In this document: positions 32,044 through 40,805 of the stretch, in pieces
How positions within the stretch are numbered: position 1 is the first letter of the stretch
How the letters are laid out: each line of letters starts with the position of its first letter
Origin: Micromonospora sp. MH99
GTDB lineage: Bacteria > Actinomycetota > Actinomycetes > Mycobacteriales > Micromonosporaceae
Direction: 5' to 3'
Assembly: GCF_021442385.1 (NCBI RefSeq)
Contig: NZ_MUZA01000003.1
Span: forward strand, 1-64,000
Length of the DNA: 64,000 nt
Made by a program: the position numbers and the translations under genes
Notes under the pieces: generated by a model
What the model saw: only the letters and a program-made list of their open reading frames with translations
Databases searched by the model: none
Told to the model about the DNA's origin: nothing

Positions 32044-32760
32044 TGGGAGGGGCCGGTGCTGGTCACCGGCACCGACACCGAGGTGGGCAAGACCGTGGTC
32101 ACCGCGGCGATCGCGGCGGCCGCGCAGGGGGCCGGCCTGCGGGTGGCGGTGGTCAAGCCGGGTCAGACGGGTACGGCCGGTGGGGAGCCGGGCGACGTGG
32201 ACGTGGTCAACCGGCTGGCGGCCCCGGTGACCGGCCGTACGCTGGCGAGTTTCCCGGATCCGCTCGCCCCGCTGGCCGCTGCCCGGGTCGCGGACCTGCC
32301 GCCGCTGGAGCTGTACGCGGCGGTGGACGCCGTCCGCGAGGAGGCGGACAAGCACGACCTGGTCCTGGTCGAGGGGGCGGGTGGTCTGCTGGTGCCGATG
32401 GGGCTGCGGCCGTCCGGTGAGCCGTGGACGATGGCCGACCTGGCGGTGTCGCTCGGCGCCCCGGCGGTGGTGGTCACCCGCGCCGGTCTGGGCACGCTCA
32501 ACCACACCGCGCTGACCCTGGAGGCGCTGGACCGCCGTGCGGTGCCGGCCGGCGTGGTGATCGGCGCGTGGCCGGGGTCGCCGGAGCTGGTGCACTGGAC
32601 GAACCTCACCGACCTGGTGCCGAACCTGCTGGGCGCGGTGCCGGCCGGCGCCGGTGCGATGGACCCGGGGGTGTTCCGGCGGTCGGCGCCGGGTTGGCTC
32701 ACTCCGGCGTTGCACGGTGTGCTCGACGACTGGCGGGTCTGGGCCGAGGAGAGTAGCTGA
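32035..32760 (+). CDS. bioD: Dethiobiotin synthetase BioD
   Basis: A 241-residue ATP-dependent carboxylase closing the ureido ring of dethiobiotin. It opens VSAWEGPVLVTGTDTEVGKTVV, the diagnostic P-loop, followed by VVKPGQTG, LVEGAGGLLVPMG and VVVTRAGLGTLNHTALTLEAL. GTG 32035 is chosen because it forms a GTGA overlap inside the second repeat copy. bioF and bioD are in one transcription unit, divergent from bioB. Confidence 0.93.
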   Translation: MSAWEGPVLVTGTDTEVGKTVVTAAIAAAAQGAGLRVAVVKPGQTGTAGGEPGDVDVVNRLAAPVTGRTLASFPDPLAPLAAARVADLPPLELYAAVDAVREEADKHDLVLVEGAGGLLVPMGLRPSGEPWTMADLAVSLGAPAVVVTRAGLGTLNHTALTLEALDRRAVPAGVVIGAWPGSPELVHWTNLTDLVPNLLGAVPAGAGAMDPGVFRRSAPGWLTPALHGVLDDWRVWAEESS

Positions 32761-32766
32761 ACACCT

Positions 32767-32778
32767 GACTTTCGTCGG
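32767..32778. promoter_or_regulatory. TGAC-N4-GTC(A) box before the sensor kinase gene
   Basis: TGACTTTCGTCG matches at 11 of 12 positions the perfect inverted repeat TGACTTTCGTCA upstream of the ABC exporter (36939-36950). It lies 36 bp before the kinase GTG, near the expected -35. A TAGCCT -10-like hexamer follows at 32802-32807. Likely site for the neighbouring NarL-type response regulator. Confidence 0.55.
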
Positions 32779-32814
32779 TGTTCGCGCAGGTCGGGCGTGG
32801 GTAGCCTGGCCGCC

Positions 32815-34404
32815 GTGAGGATCCTGGACCGGTCGGTGCCCGGGCGTTGGCGGCGTCCGCTGCGGGACGTGCTGCTCTGGGCCGTGGTGGCCGCCCCGAT
32901 CGCGGCGGCCCGGTTGAGCCCGCCGTACCCGCGTTTCGACGTGGCGCTGCTGCTCGGTTCGCTGGCGCTGCTGGCGGTCGCGGTGGCGTCGGCGCGGCGC
33001 TGGCCGTTGCTGGGGTTGCTGCTGGTGGTGCTCGGTTCGCTGGCGGACGGCAACTTCGTCTTCGCTATCCCGGTGTTCAGCTATCTGAGCGGGCGGCGCA
33101 GTGCGGGCGCCGCGCCGGCGGCCGTGTTGTTCGGCGTGATCGCCGTCGGCGGCACGGTGCTGAACCTGGGGTTGCTCGGCACCGGGGCGGCGACCTGGTT
33201 CCTGCTCGCTTCGGTGCTGCTGTTCGCCGGGGTGTTCCCGTGGCTGGTGGGCCGCTACCGGCGGCAGCAGCAGGCTCTGACCGACGCCGGCCGCCGGCAC
33301 GTCGAGGCGCTGACGCGCGAGCGGCGGGGCGCCGCGGAGCGGATCCGGCTGCGGGAGCGGGCCCGCATCGCCGAGGAGATGCACGACTCGCTCGGTCACG
33401 ACCTCAGCCTGATCGCGTTGCGGGCCGCCGCGTTGGAGCTTGCCGACGACATCGCCCCGGAGCACCGGACGGCGGTGGGGGAGCTGCGGGCCAGTGTCGC
33501 GGCGGCGACCGAGCGGCTGCACGGGATCATCGGGGTGCTGCGGGAGGAGGGCGGTCCGGCCGGCGTGCGCCCGGTGGGGGAGACGGTCGTCGACCTGGTG
33601 GTGGGGGCCCGCGAGGCCGGGATGGCGGTACGGCTGGACGGCCCGACCGACACCGTCGAGCTGCCCGGGTTGACCGGGTCCGCCGCCCATCAGGTGGTGC
33701 GGGAGGCCCTGACCAACGCGGCCCGGTACGCCCCGGGCGCGGCGGTGACCGTCACCCTCGCCCGGGACCCGAACGGGGTCGAGGTGCGGGTGCGTAACGC
33801 GCCGGCGCCGGCCGGCCCGCTGCCCCGACCGGCGTCCTCGGGGAGCGGTCTGCTCGCCCTCGCCGAGCGGGTACGGCTGGCCGGCGGCGTGCTGGACGCA
33901 GGCCCGTGCCCCGACGGTGGCTTCGCGGTGCGCGCCCGGCTGCCCCTGCCCGCCGAAGGGCACTCCGGCGCGGGACGGTCGGGCGTGCTCGTCGCGGTGG
34001 GCGCCCTGACCGATGGCACGTTCGACGGTGCCGTCCCGGTCCTCGGTGGCCCGGAACAGCCGGCCGACGCCGAGCGCCGGCTGCGCGAGGCTCGTCGCCG
34101 GGCGCGGCGCAGCCTGCTGACGGCGCTTGCCGCCCCGGCCGGTCTCGCGCTCGTCCTGTCATTGGTCTACTACTCGGTCGTCACGACGGGCACGGTGCTG
34201 GACGAGTCGACGTACGACCGGATGCGGCCCGGCACCGCGCGCGCCGACCTGCCCGGCCTGCCCCGCCGGCAGCTCGCCCCGCCCGTCGGAGGGTCGGCGC
34301 GGGGGTGCGAGTACTACACCGACGGCAACTTCCCCCTCGCCGAGCCGACGTGGCGGCTCTGCTTCACCGACGGTCGACTGACCAGCAAGGAGCGGATCGA
34401 GTAG
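32815..34404 (+). CDS. NarL-type sensor histidine kinase with C-terminal membrane segment and BamE-like domain
   Basis: A 529-residue membrane kinase. N-terminal half: several membrane helices (about 15-150). Then a HisKA_3 dimerisation domain with phospho-acceptor His190 in IAEEMHDSLGHDLSL and an HATPase domain (VREALTNAARYAPGA, GSGLLALAERVRLAGG). Unusually, after the ATPase comes a further helix (LLTALAAPAGLALVLSLVYY) and an outside segment (YDRMRPGTARADLPGL, CEYYTDGNF, WRLCFTDGRLTSK) that resembles the SmpA/BamE fold. A TAGCCT box 8 bp before the GTG suggests a leaderless start. Its TAG overlaps the response-regulator GTG. Confidence 0.85.
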   Translation: MRILDRSVPGRWRRPLRDVLLWAVVAAPIAAARLSPPYPRFDVALLLGSLALLAVAVASARRWPLLGLLLVVLGSLADGNFVFAIPVFSYLSGRRSAGAAPAAVLFGVIAVGGTVLNLGLLGTGAATWFLLASVLLFAGVFPWLVGRYRRQQQALTDAGRRHVEALTRERRGAAERIRLRERARIAEEMHDSLGHDLSLIALRAAALELADDIAPEHRTAVGELRASVAAATERLHGIIGVLREEGGPAGVRPVGETVVDLVVGAREAGMAVRLDGPTDTVELPGLTGSAAHQVVREALTNAARYAPGAAVTVTLARDPNGVEVRVRNAPAPAGPLPRPASSGSGLLALAERVRLAGGVLDAGPCPDGGFAVRARLPLPAEGHSGAGRSGVLVAVGALTDGTFDGAVPVLGGPEQPADAERRLREARRRARRSLLTALAAPAGLALVLSLVYYSVVTTGTVLDESTYDRMRPGTARADLPGLPRRQLAPPVGGSARGCEYYTDGNFPLAEPTWRLCFTDGRLTSKERIE

Positions 34405-35081
34405 TGGACACCGACATGGCCGCGCCGACCCCGGTCCGGGTGGTCCTCGCCGACGACGAGGCGATGATCCGGGCCGGCGTCCGGGCCATCCTCGCCGCCG
34501 ATCCGGGGATCGAGGTGGTCGCCGAGGCCGGTGACGGGCGGGCCGCGGTGGAGCTGGTGCGCGCGCACCGACCCCAGGTGGCGGTGCTGGACATCCGGAT
34601 GCCCCGGTTGGACGGGCTGGCCGCGGCGGCCGAGATCCGCCGGGTCGCGCCGGCCACCGCGACGCTCATGTTGACCACCTTCGGCGAGGACGACCACGTG
34701 GCCCGGGCGCTCGGGCACGGTGCGAGCGGGTTCCTGCTCAAGGCCGGCGACCCGCGCGAGCTGATCGCCGGGGTGCACGCGGTCGCCGACGGCGGGGCGT
34801 ACCTGTCGCCGCGGGTGGCCCGGCGGGTGATCGAGCTGGGGGCCGGGCGGCTGGCCCGTCAGCCCGCCGCGCGGGACCGGACGGCCGGGCTGACCGAGCG
34901 GGAACGTGAGGTGCTGGCCCTGGTCGGGGCGGGGCTGTCCAACGCCGAGATCGCCCGCCGCCTGCACCTGGTGGAGGGCACCGTGAAGAGCTATCTGACC
35001 AGCATCTTCACCCGGCTGGACGTGCGTAACCGGGTGCAGGCGGCGATCCTCGCGTACGAGGCGGGGCTGGTCGAGCGCTGA
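34404..35081 (+). CDS. NarL/FixJ-family response regulator
   Basis: A 225-residue two-component regulator. Receiver domain: VVLADDEAMIRAGVRAIL, phospho-acceptor Asp63 in AVLDIRMPRLDG, Thr/Lys switch residues in LMLTTFGE and FLLKAGDP. C-terminal LuxR-type HTH: LTEREREVLALVGAGLSNAEIARRLHLVEGTVKSYLTSIF. GTG 34404 overlaps the kinase stop codon; ATG 34416 is an alternative. It probably controls the ABC exporter that follows on the other strand, because both units carry the same TGAC-N4-GTCA box. Confidence 0.92.
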   Translation: MDTDMAAPTPVRVVLADDEAMIRAGVRAILAADPGIEVVAEAGDGRAAVELVRAHRPQVAVLDIRMPRLDGLAAAAEIRRVAPATATLMLTTFGEDDHVARALGHGASGFLLKAGDPRELIAGVHAVADGGAYLSPRVARRVIELGAGRLARQPAARDRTAGLTEREREVLALVGAGLSNAEIARRLHLVEGTVKSYLTSIFTRLDVRNRVQAAILAYEAGLVER

Positions 35082-35127
35082 GCGGGGGCCGCTGGCGGCC
35101 CCCGCTCACGGCCCCCGCTGGCGTGCC

Positions 35128-35945
35128 TCAGGCGTCGCGACGGCGCAGCGCGGTCCGACCGAGCAGCAGGGCGGCGCCCGCCCAACCGGCGAGCACCAGC
35201 AACCCGACCGCGCCCGGGTACGGCTCGGTGTCGCCCGCCATGAAGTGCCCACCGGCCACGCCGGGGAACGCGTCGGCGATCCGGTTCAGGACTGTGATGT
35301 CCGGCTCCTGCAGGGACAGCGGGACGATCATCAGGGTGGCGAAGAGCACGACGATCGTGAGCACCGCGCTGCGCAGTGCCGCGCCGAGGCCGAGCGCCAG
35401 GACGCTGACCAGGGCCAGATAGGTCGCCACCGCCACGATGTCGCCGATCGTGCCGGCGGTTGGCGCGCTGCCCCAGTCACCGAGCACCGGCCGGGCGACC
35501 AGGGCGCCGACACCGCCGAGCAGCAGTCCGAGGACGAAGGTGACGGCGCCGGCCACCACGGCCTTGGCCAGGAGCACCCGGCCGCGTGCCGGGGTGCACT
35601 GCAGGGTGGTCCGAATGGTGCCGCTGGTGAACTCGGTGGTGACGGCGAGCAGTCCCAGCGCCAGCACGGCGTACTGGGTCAGCTCGACCGCGTCAATCAG
35701 CACACTGCCGACGGCGACGATGCCGGGGTCGTCGGCCGGGTCGTCGTTGGTGTTGGCGTTGGCCGCGTAGATGGCGAGCTGGCCGGCGCTCGCGGCCATC
35801 AGGAGCAGCCCGGCCAGCATCGTCCACCAGGTGCTGCGCACCGAGACCAGCTTGGTCCACTCGGCGGCCACGGCGGCCCGGAAGGCGGCCGCCGCGCTGA
35901 CCGCCGGGGCGGCGGTGGGGCTGCTGCCCACCATGGTCTGCGTGC

Positions 35946-35949
<4 letters not shown>
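35128..35949 (-). CDS. ABC-2 type exporter permease
   Basis: A 273-residue membrane protein with about six hydrophobic helices (STWWTMLAGLLLMAASAGQLA, VLALGLLAVTTEFTSGTIRTTL, AVVAGAVTFVLGLLLGGVGAL, LVSVLALGLGAALRSAVLTIV). TEFTSGTIRTTL is the typical coupling motif of ABC-2 permeases. It overlaps the ATPase gene by 4 nt (ATGA). Probably exports a lipid or antimicrobial peptide, judging from the two-component/ABC layout; substrate not determinable. Confidence 0.88.
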
Positions 35950-36878
<929 letters not shown>

Positions 36879-36938
36879 GCGCTGACGCTAGGCGTCCGCC
36901 ACGTCGGTCCGCCGCGCCCGAACGGCACCACCCGACAC

Positions 36939-36950
36939 TGACTTTCGTCA
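36939..36950. promoter_or_regulatory. TGAC-N4-GTCA box upstream of the ABC exporter
   Basis: TGACTTTCGTCA is an inverted repeat of TGAC and GTCA arms around TTTC, 60 bp upstream of the ATPase start and near-identical to the box before the sensor kinase. NarL-type regulators next to ABC exporters typically use this kind of site. Confidence 0.6.
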
Positions 36951-36961
36951 GGTCGCCCGGG

Positions 36962-37834
36962 TCAGCGGATGTAGTCCTCCAGTAGCGCCGGGGTGAGCCC
37001 GGCCCGGTGGATCGCCTTCAACGCCGCGAGGAGGTCGTCCATCAGCGCCGGCCGGAAGTGCATCAGCAGCACGTCGCCCGGTTGGACGACCTTCTCCGGG
37101 GTCTGGTAGCGCACCTTGCCCTCGTGGACGGTCTCGGACCAGTGCAGGACGGCCTTCGCGCCGCAGTCCCGCGCGGCGGTCAGCGTGGTGTTGTCGTACT
37201 CGCCGAACGGCGGGCGGAACAGGGTCGCCCGCTTGCCGAACAGCGCCTCCAGCTTGTCCGCCGCCCCGCAGATCTCCTGCTTCTGGTAGTCGTACGACCG
37301 GCCGGCCAGCGAGTTGTGCCGGATCGTGTGGTTCTCGACGACCCCGCCGGCCACCTGGATCTGCCGGAAGTAGACGTCGTGCTCCTCGGCCGCCGGCGAG
37401 TTCAGGAACATGGTGACCGGGATGTGCGCCCGCCAGATGAAGTCGGCCACCGCGGGCGGGCGAGCCAGCCCACCGTCGTCGATGGTGATGAAGGCGACCT
37501 TCTGGTCGGTCGGCAGGCGGTGCCAGAACGGGATCGCGCCGGTCGTGGTCAGCGCCACGGGCTGCGGCGGCGGCGCCTCGGGAAAGGTCGGCGCCTGGGA
37601 CACGTACCAGTCCAGGCTTCCCGGGGCGGGCGGGGCCGACGGGGACGGCGAGGCCGACAGCGACGGCGAGGCCGACAGGCTGGATGCCGGGGCCGACGGG
37701 CTCGGCGGGGCCGCGGTGATCTGCCGGGCGTGGAACACGGGCCGGGCTGTGCAGGCACTCAGCGTCAACAGGGCGGCAAGCGTTGCGGCGGCGAGAATCC
37801 GACGAGCAGGGGTGACGGACACGCCCGGAAACAT
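36962..37834 (-). CDS. Polysaccharide deacetylase (CE4) lipoprotein
   Basis: A 290-residue lipoprotein: signal with lipobox LSAC (about residues 25-28), a Ser/Pro/Ala-rich linker with four SPS-type repeats (about 43-70), then a NodB domain with VAFITIDDGGLARPP (metal Asp), the His pair in VVENHTIRHNSL, and LFRPPFGEYDNTT. Family members remove acetyl groups from peptidoglycan, chitin or xylan; the substrate here is not evident. The canonical TFDDG reads TIDDG. It follows the P450 gene by 21 bp in the same direction. Confidence 0.85.
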   Translation of the reverse strand: MFPGVSVTPARRILAAATLAALLTLSACTARPVFHARQITAAPPSPSAPASSLSASPSLSASPSPSAPPAPGSLDWYVSQAPTFPEAPPPQPVALTTTGAIPFWHRLPTDQKVAFITIDDGGLARPPAVADFIWRAHIPVTMFLNSPAAEEHDVYFRQIQVAGGVVENHTIRHNSLAGRSYDYQKQEICGAADKLEALFGKRATLFRPPFGEYDNTTLTAARDCGAKAVLHWSETVHEGKVRYQTPEKVVQPGDVLLMHFRPALMDDLLAALKAIHRAGLTPALLEDYIR

Positions 37835-37855
37835 ACCGAGCGGTTCTCGGCCCGG

Positions 37856-39034
37856 TCAGCCCGGTGCGACCGGTGGGCGCCGCACCACGAAGGCGTCCGG
37901 CATCCGGAAGGTGAGGTTGTCCGGGCACCACGGCGGCCGGACCACGCTCACCCCGTCGAGCAGGGGCGTCGCCTCGGCCACCACCACTGCCGCCTCCATC
38001 CGGGCGAGCACGTCGCCGACGCAGCGGTGCGCGCCCGCCCCGAACGCCAGGTGCCGGCGCGACCCGCGCTGCCCCGGGCGGAACTCGTCTGGGGCCTCGA
38101 CGATCGCCGGGTCCCGGCCGGCGCGCGCCAGCCACAGCACGATGCTGGTGCCCGCCGGCACGGCGGTCCCACCCAGCGTGCCGTCCACCGCCGCGACGCG
38201 TCGCCACGTGACGATGGGCGGTTCGAGGCGCAGGCCCTCCTCGACGACGTCGGCCACCGCGACGTCGCCGGTGCGCAGGCCGGCGCGTACCGCCGGTTCG
38301 ACGGCCAGCCGGTGCAGCAGCAGGGTGAGGAACTGCGAGGTGGTCTCCTGGCCGGCGACCAGCAGGAAGAAGAGCGTGCCGACCACCACGTCCGGCGGGT
38401 GGCCGGCCGCGCGCAGCTCGGCGGCCAGGCCGCCGCCGGTGGCCGCGAACTCCCGCAGTACGCCGTGGAAACGGCCCACCTCGGCGGCGAGCGCCAGCTG
38501 CCGGTCGCCGTCCAGGGGCGCCCAGAACAGCTCCAGCGCCGCCCGGGCGAACTCCTTGACCGCGCCGACCGGCGCGTCCGGCAACTCGACAAGCCGGGCC
38601 AGCACCAGCAGGGGCAGGTCGGCGGCGAGGTCCGCGTACAGGTCGACCGGAGCACCGGCGTCGAGCGCGGCGCGCAGCCGGGCCACCCGCTCCCGGACCA
38701 GAGCGCTGAGCCAGGGGCGCTGCGCCGCGACGCGGGTGGGGTGCAGCGCGTCCGCGACGATCGCCCGGATCTGCGGATGGCTGGCGGCGGAGTTGTTGGC
38801 GAGGGTCGGCGGCAACCGGAACCGGTGCCCGGCGAGCACCCGCAGCGCGGTCACCGGCATCGGGGTCACCGCGTCCAGGGCGTTGTCCGGCCGGTAGCGG
38901 ACCGGGTCGGCGAGGACCTGCCGGACCAGGGCGTGCCGGGTGACGACGAGGTGACGGACACCGACGTGGTCGGCCACCTCGGCGACGTCCGGCCAGGGTG
39001 CCTCGACCTCGGACGCCCAGCCGGAGAACAGCAC
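37856..39034 (-). CDS. Cytochrome P450
   Basis: A 392-residue soluble bacterial P450. I-helix oxygen-binding motif LVAGQETTSQF, K-helix ExxR in VVEEGLRLEPP, and heme-ligand loop HLAFGAGAHRCVGDVLAR. Short N-terminus without membrane anchor. It starts with GTG 9 bp after the methyltransferase stop. Substrate unknown; no ferredoxin or reductase gene is adjacent, so redox partners must be encoded elsewhere. Confidence 0.92.
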   Translation of the reverse strand: MLFSGWASEVEAPWPDVAEVADHVGVRHLVVTRHALVRQVLADPVRYRPDNALDAVTPMPVTALRVLAGHRFRLPPTLANNSAASHPQIRAIVADALHPTRVAAQRPWLSALVRERVARLRAALDAGAPVDLYADLAADLPLLVLARLVELPDAPVGAVKEFARAALELFWAPLDGDRQLALAAEVGRFHGVLREFAATGGGLAAELRAAGHPPDVVVGTLFFLLVAGQETTSQFLTLLLHRLAVEPAVRAGLRTGDVAVADVVEEGLRLEPPIVTWRRVAAVDGTLGGTAVPAGTSIVLWLARAGRDPAIVEAPDEFRPGQRGSRRHLAFGAGAHRCVGDVLARMEAAVVVAEATPLLDGVSVVRPPWCPDNLTFRMPDAFVVRRPPVAPG

Positions 39035-39043
39035 GTCGACACG

Positions 39044-39712
39044 CTAGCCGGCAGCCTTCGGCAGGCCGGCGCGCAACTGCCAGACGGTGGTGCGCTTCAC
39101 CCGGACGCTCTCCAGGGCCTCCGGCACCGGCACGTCGTAGGTCGCCAACTCGTCGAAGCGGTCCCGGGGCAGAAACGCCCGGCCGGGATCACCGACCAGC
39201 GCCGGCGCCCCGGCCCGGGTGGCGCGCAGCAGGAACCGCAGCACCCGGCGGGCCATCGCCTCGCTGTAGAACACGTCCCCGGCGAGCACCACCTCGGCGT
39301 CGCCCGCGTCGCCGTCGAGGATGTCGCCGAACTCGGCGTCGACGCGTACCCCGTTGGCCTCGGCGTTGAGCGCGACGGCCGCGACGGCCAGTTCGTCCAC
39401 CTCGACGGCCCGCACGGACGCCGCGCCGGCCCGGGCGGCGGCGATGGCCACCAGGCCGGAGCCGGAGGCGAGGTCGAGCACCCGGCGGCCGGCGACCAGC
39501 TCCGGGTGGTCGGTGACGTAGCGGGCGAGCGCCTGCCCGCCGGCCCACGCGAAGGCCCAGAACGGCGGCGGCCGGTCGCTGGAGAACTCGCCCTCGGTCA
39601 GCTCCCAGAGCCCGATCGGCTCGTCCGCCTGGTGCAGGCGCACCTCGGGAACGAAGGAGACCGGGGCGAGCCGGGCGTGCAGCCGGACGAAGGTGCTGGA
39701 GAGCTCGGACAC
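39044..39712 (-). CDS. Class I SAM-dependent methyltransferase (ETFB-lysine/nicotinamide methyltransferase-like)
   Basis: A 222-residue Rossmann methyltransferase: FWAFAWAGGQALARYV, motif I RRVLDLASGSGLVAIAAARAGA, the acidic VRAVEVDELAV and VVLAGDVFYSEAMARRV. The pattern matches the METTL20/ETFB-lysine or nicotinamide N-methyltransferase-like group. GTG 39712 (VSELSSTF) is chosen; another in-frame GTG lies 18 nt upstream. First gene of an apparent operon with the P450 and the deacetylase. Confidence 0.82.
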   Translation of the reverse strand: MSELSSTFVRLHARLAPVSFVPEVRLHQADEPIGLWELTEGEFSSDRPPPFWAFAWAGGQALARYVTDHPELVAGRRVLDLASGSGLVAIAAARAGAASVRAVEVDELAVAAVALNAEANGVRVDAEFGDILDGDAGDAEVVLAGDVFYSEAMARRVLRFLLRATRAGAPALVGDPGRAFLPRDRFDELATYDVPVPEALESVRVKRTTVWQLRAGLPKAAG

Positions 39713-39902
39713 CCGGCAATTCTCGCGCACCGGTCAGCCCCGCCGACGCACGGAGGCGGTCGAGGGAGTGGAGGTACGGGTGAAGGGTTCACCACTGTCG
39801 GTGAAATGACCCCCCGTGCTTGGCGTCCGGTGCGAAGACACCCCTCTGTCCGGCCCGCCCGATTTCTCCTAGCGTTTCCCTCCAGGGACGAGTAGGAGCG
39901 AG

Positions 39903-40760
39903 GTGGTGGTGATCGTGTGGCGGTACGCGCTGCGGCTCGGAGCGTTGGTTGCGGGCGTCGCCGGGGCGGTGCTGACCCTGGCCGCGCCGGCCCAGGCGGC
40001 CTTCGCCACCGAGATGAGCGGCCTGCCGGCCCGGTTCACCGCGGGAGGCCAGGTGCGCACGATCTCCGCCGTGGTCTCGCAGACGGACCGGCGCGGCGGA
40101 TGCGCGAAGGTGCGCTGGTCGATGGTGCTGCGCGTACAGGGCATCCGGCTCGACCAGGTGAAGATGGACCGGGTGGAGGAGAGCGGCGACTTCCCGCTGG
40201 AGATCCGGACCGACGGTGACGTGGCCCGGCTGACCGATCGGCAACTCGACCCGGGCACGCTCTGCCCGGGCCGCACGGTCACCGCCCGCTACCGGGTGGC
40301 CTTCGCCGAGGACGTCACCCAGGGGCGGGTCACTCTCGCCGCCGAGGCGTACGACGCCAACCTGCGCCTGTTGGCCCGCCAGAGTGCAACCCGGTCGGTG
40401 GTGGGGGCGGGGGCCGGGCCGACCCGTACGCCGACACCGACGCCGAGCGCGACGGCTGCCGAGCCCAGCGACCCGCCGAGCGAGCCGGCGCCGGAGAGCG
40501 CCCCGGCCGACGAACCGGTCGCCGACCAGAGCGTCGACGCCGCGCCGCCGGCCGCTGGCCGACCGGTCTCGCAGGCCGGTGGGTTCGGCATCGTGCAGGC
40601 CGCGTTTTTGCTCGGTGGGCTGCTGCTCTCGCTCGGGGTGGGGTTGCTGCTGCGGCTGCGTCACCTGACCCGGGCCACCACCGACGCCGAGGATCCGCCG
40701 GTGGACCGGCTCTGGGAGCGGCAGGCGCCGGCGGACCGTTGGCGACCGGCCCGTCGCTGA
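39903..40760 (+). CDS. Secreted protein with C-terminal membrane anchor
   Basis: A 285-residue protein of unknown function. Signal peptide (VWRYALRLGALVAGVAGAVLTL to PAQAA, about 1-33), a beta-rich extracytoplasmic domain (about 35-165) with Cys in RRGGCAKVRWSMVLRV and DPGTLCPGRTV, a Pro/Ser/Glu-rich stalk, one membrane helix (IVQAAFLLGGLLLSLGVGLLL) and a basic cytoplasmic tail. Three consecutive GTG codons follow AGGAGCGAG; the first is used. No operon partner. Confidence 0.75.
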   Translation: MVVIVWRYALRLGALVAGVAGAVLTLAAPAQAAFATEMSGLPARFTAGGQVRTISAVVSQTDRRGGCAKVRWSMVLRVQGIRLDQVKMDRVEESGDFPLEIRTDGDVARLTDRQLDPGTLCPGRTVTARYRVAFAEDVTQGRVTLAAEAYDANLRLLARQSATRSVVGAGAGPTRTPTPTPSATAAEPSDPPSEPAPESAPADEPVADQSVDAAPPAAGRPVSQAGGFGIVQAAFLLGGLLLSLGVGLLLRLRHLTRATTDAEDPPVDRLWERQAPADRWRPARR

Positions 40761-40768
40761 CCGGGGGT

Positions 40769-40802
40769 CGTCGGGGCCGGCGGAGGACCGCCGGCCCCGA
40801 CG
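40769..40802. terminator. Bidirectional terminator between convergent genes
   Basis: CGTCGGGGCCGGCGG (40769-40783) pairs with CCGCCGGCCCCGACG (40788-40802), a perfect 15-bp stem with a 4-nt loop, between the stop codons of the membrane-anchored protein and the metalloprotease. Confidence 0.75.
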
Positions 40803-40805
40803 GTG

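Noticed and set aside
37007-39895. 962-codon plus-strand frame across the deacetylase, P450 and methyltransferase genes
   Set aside because: Antisense shadow of three well-supported minus-strand genes; no domain features.
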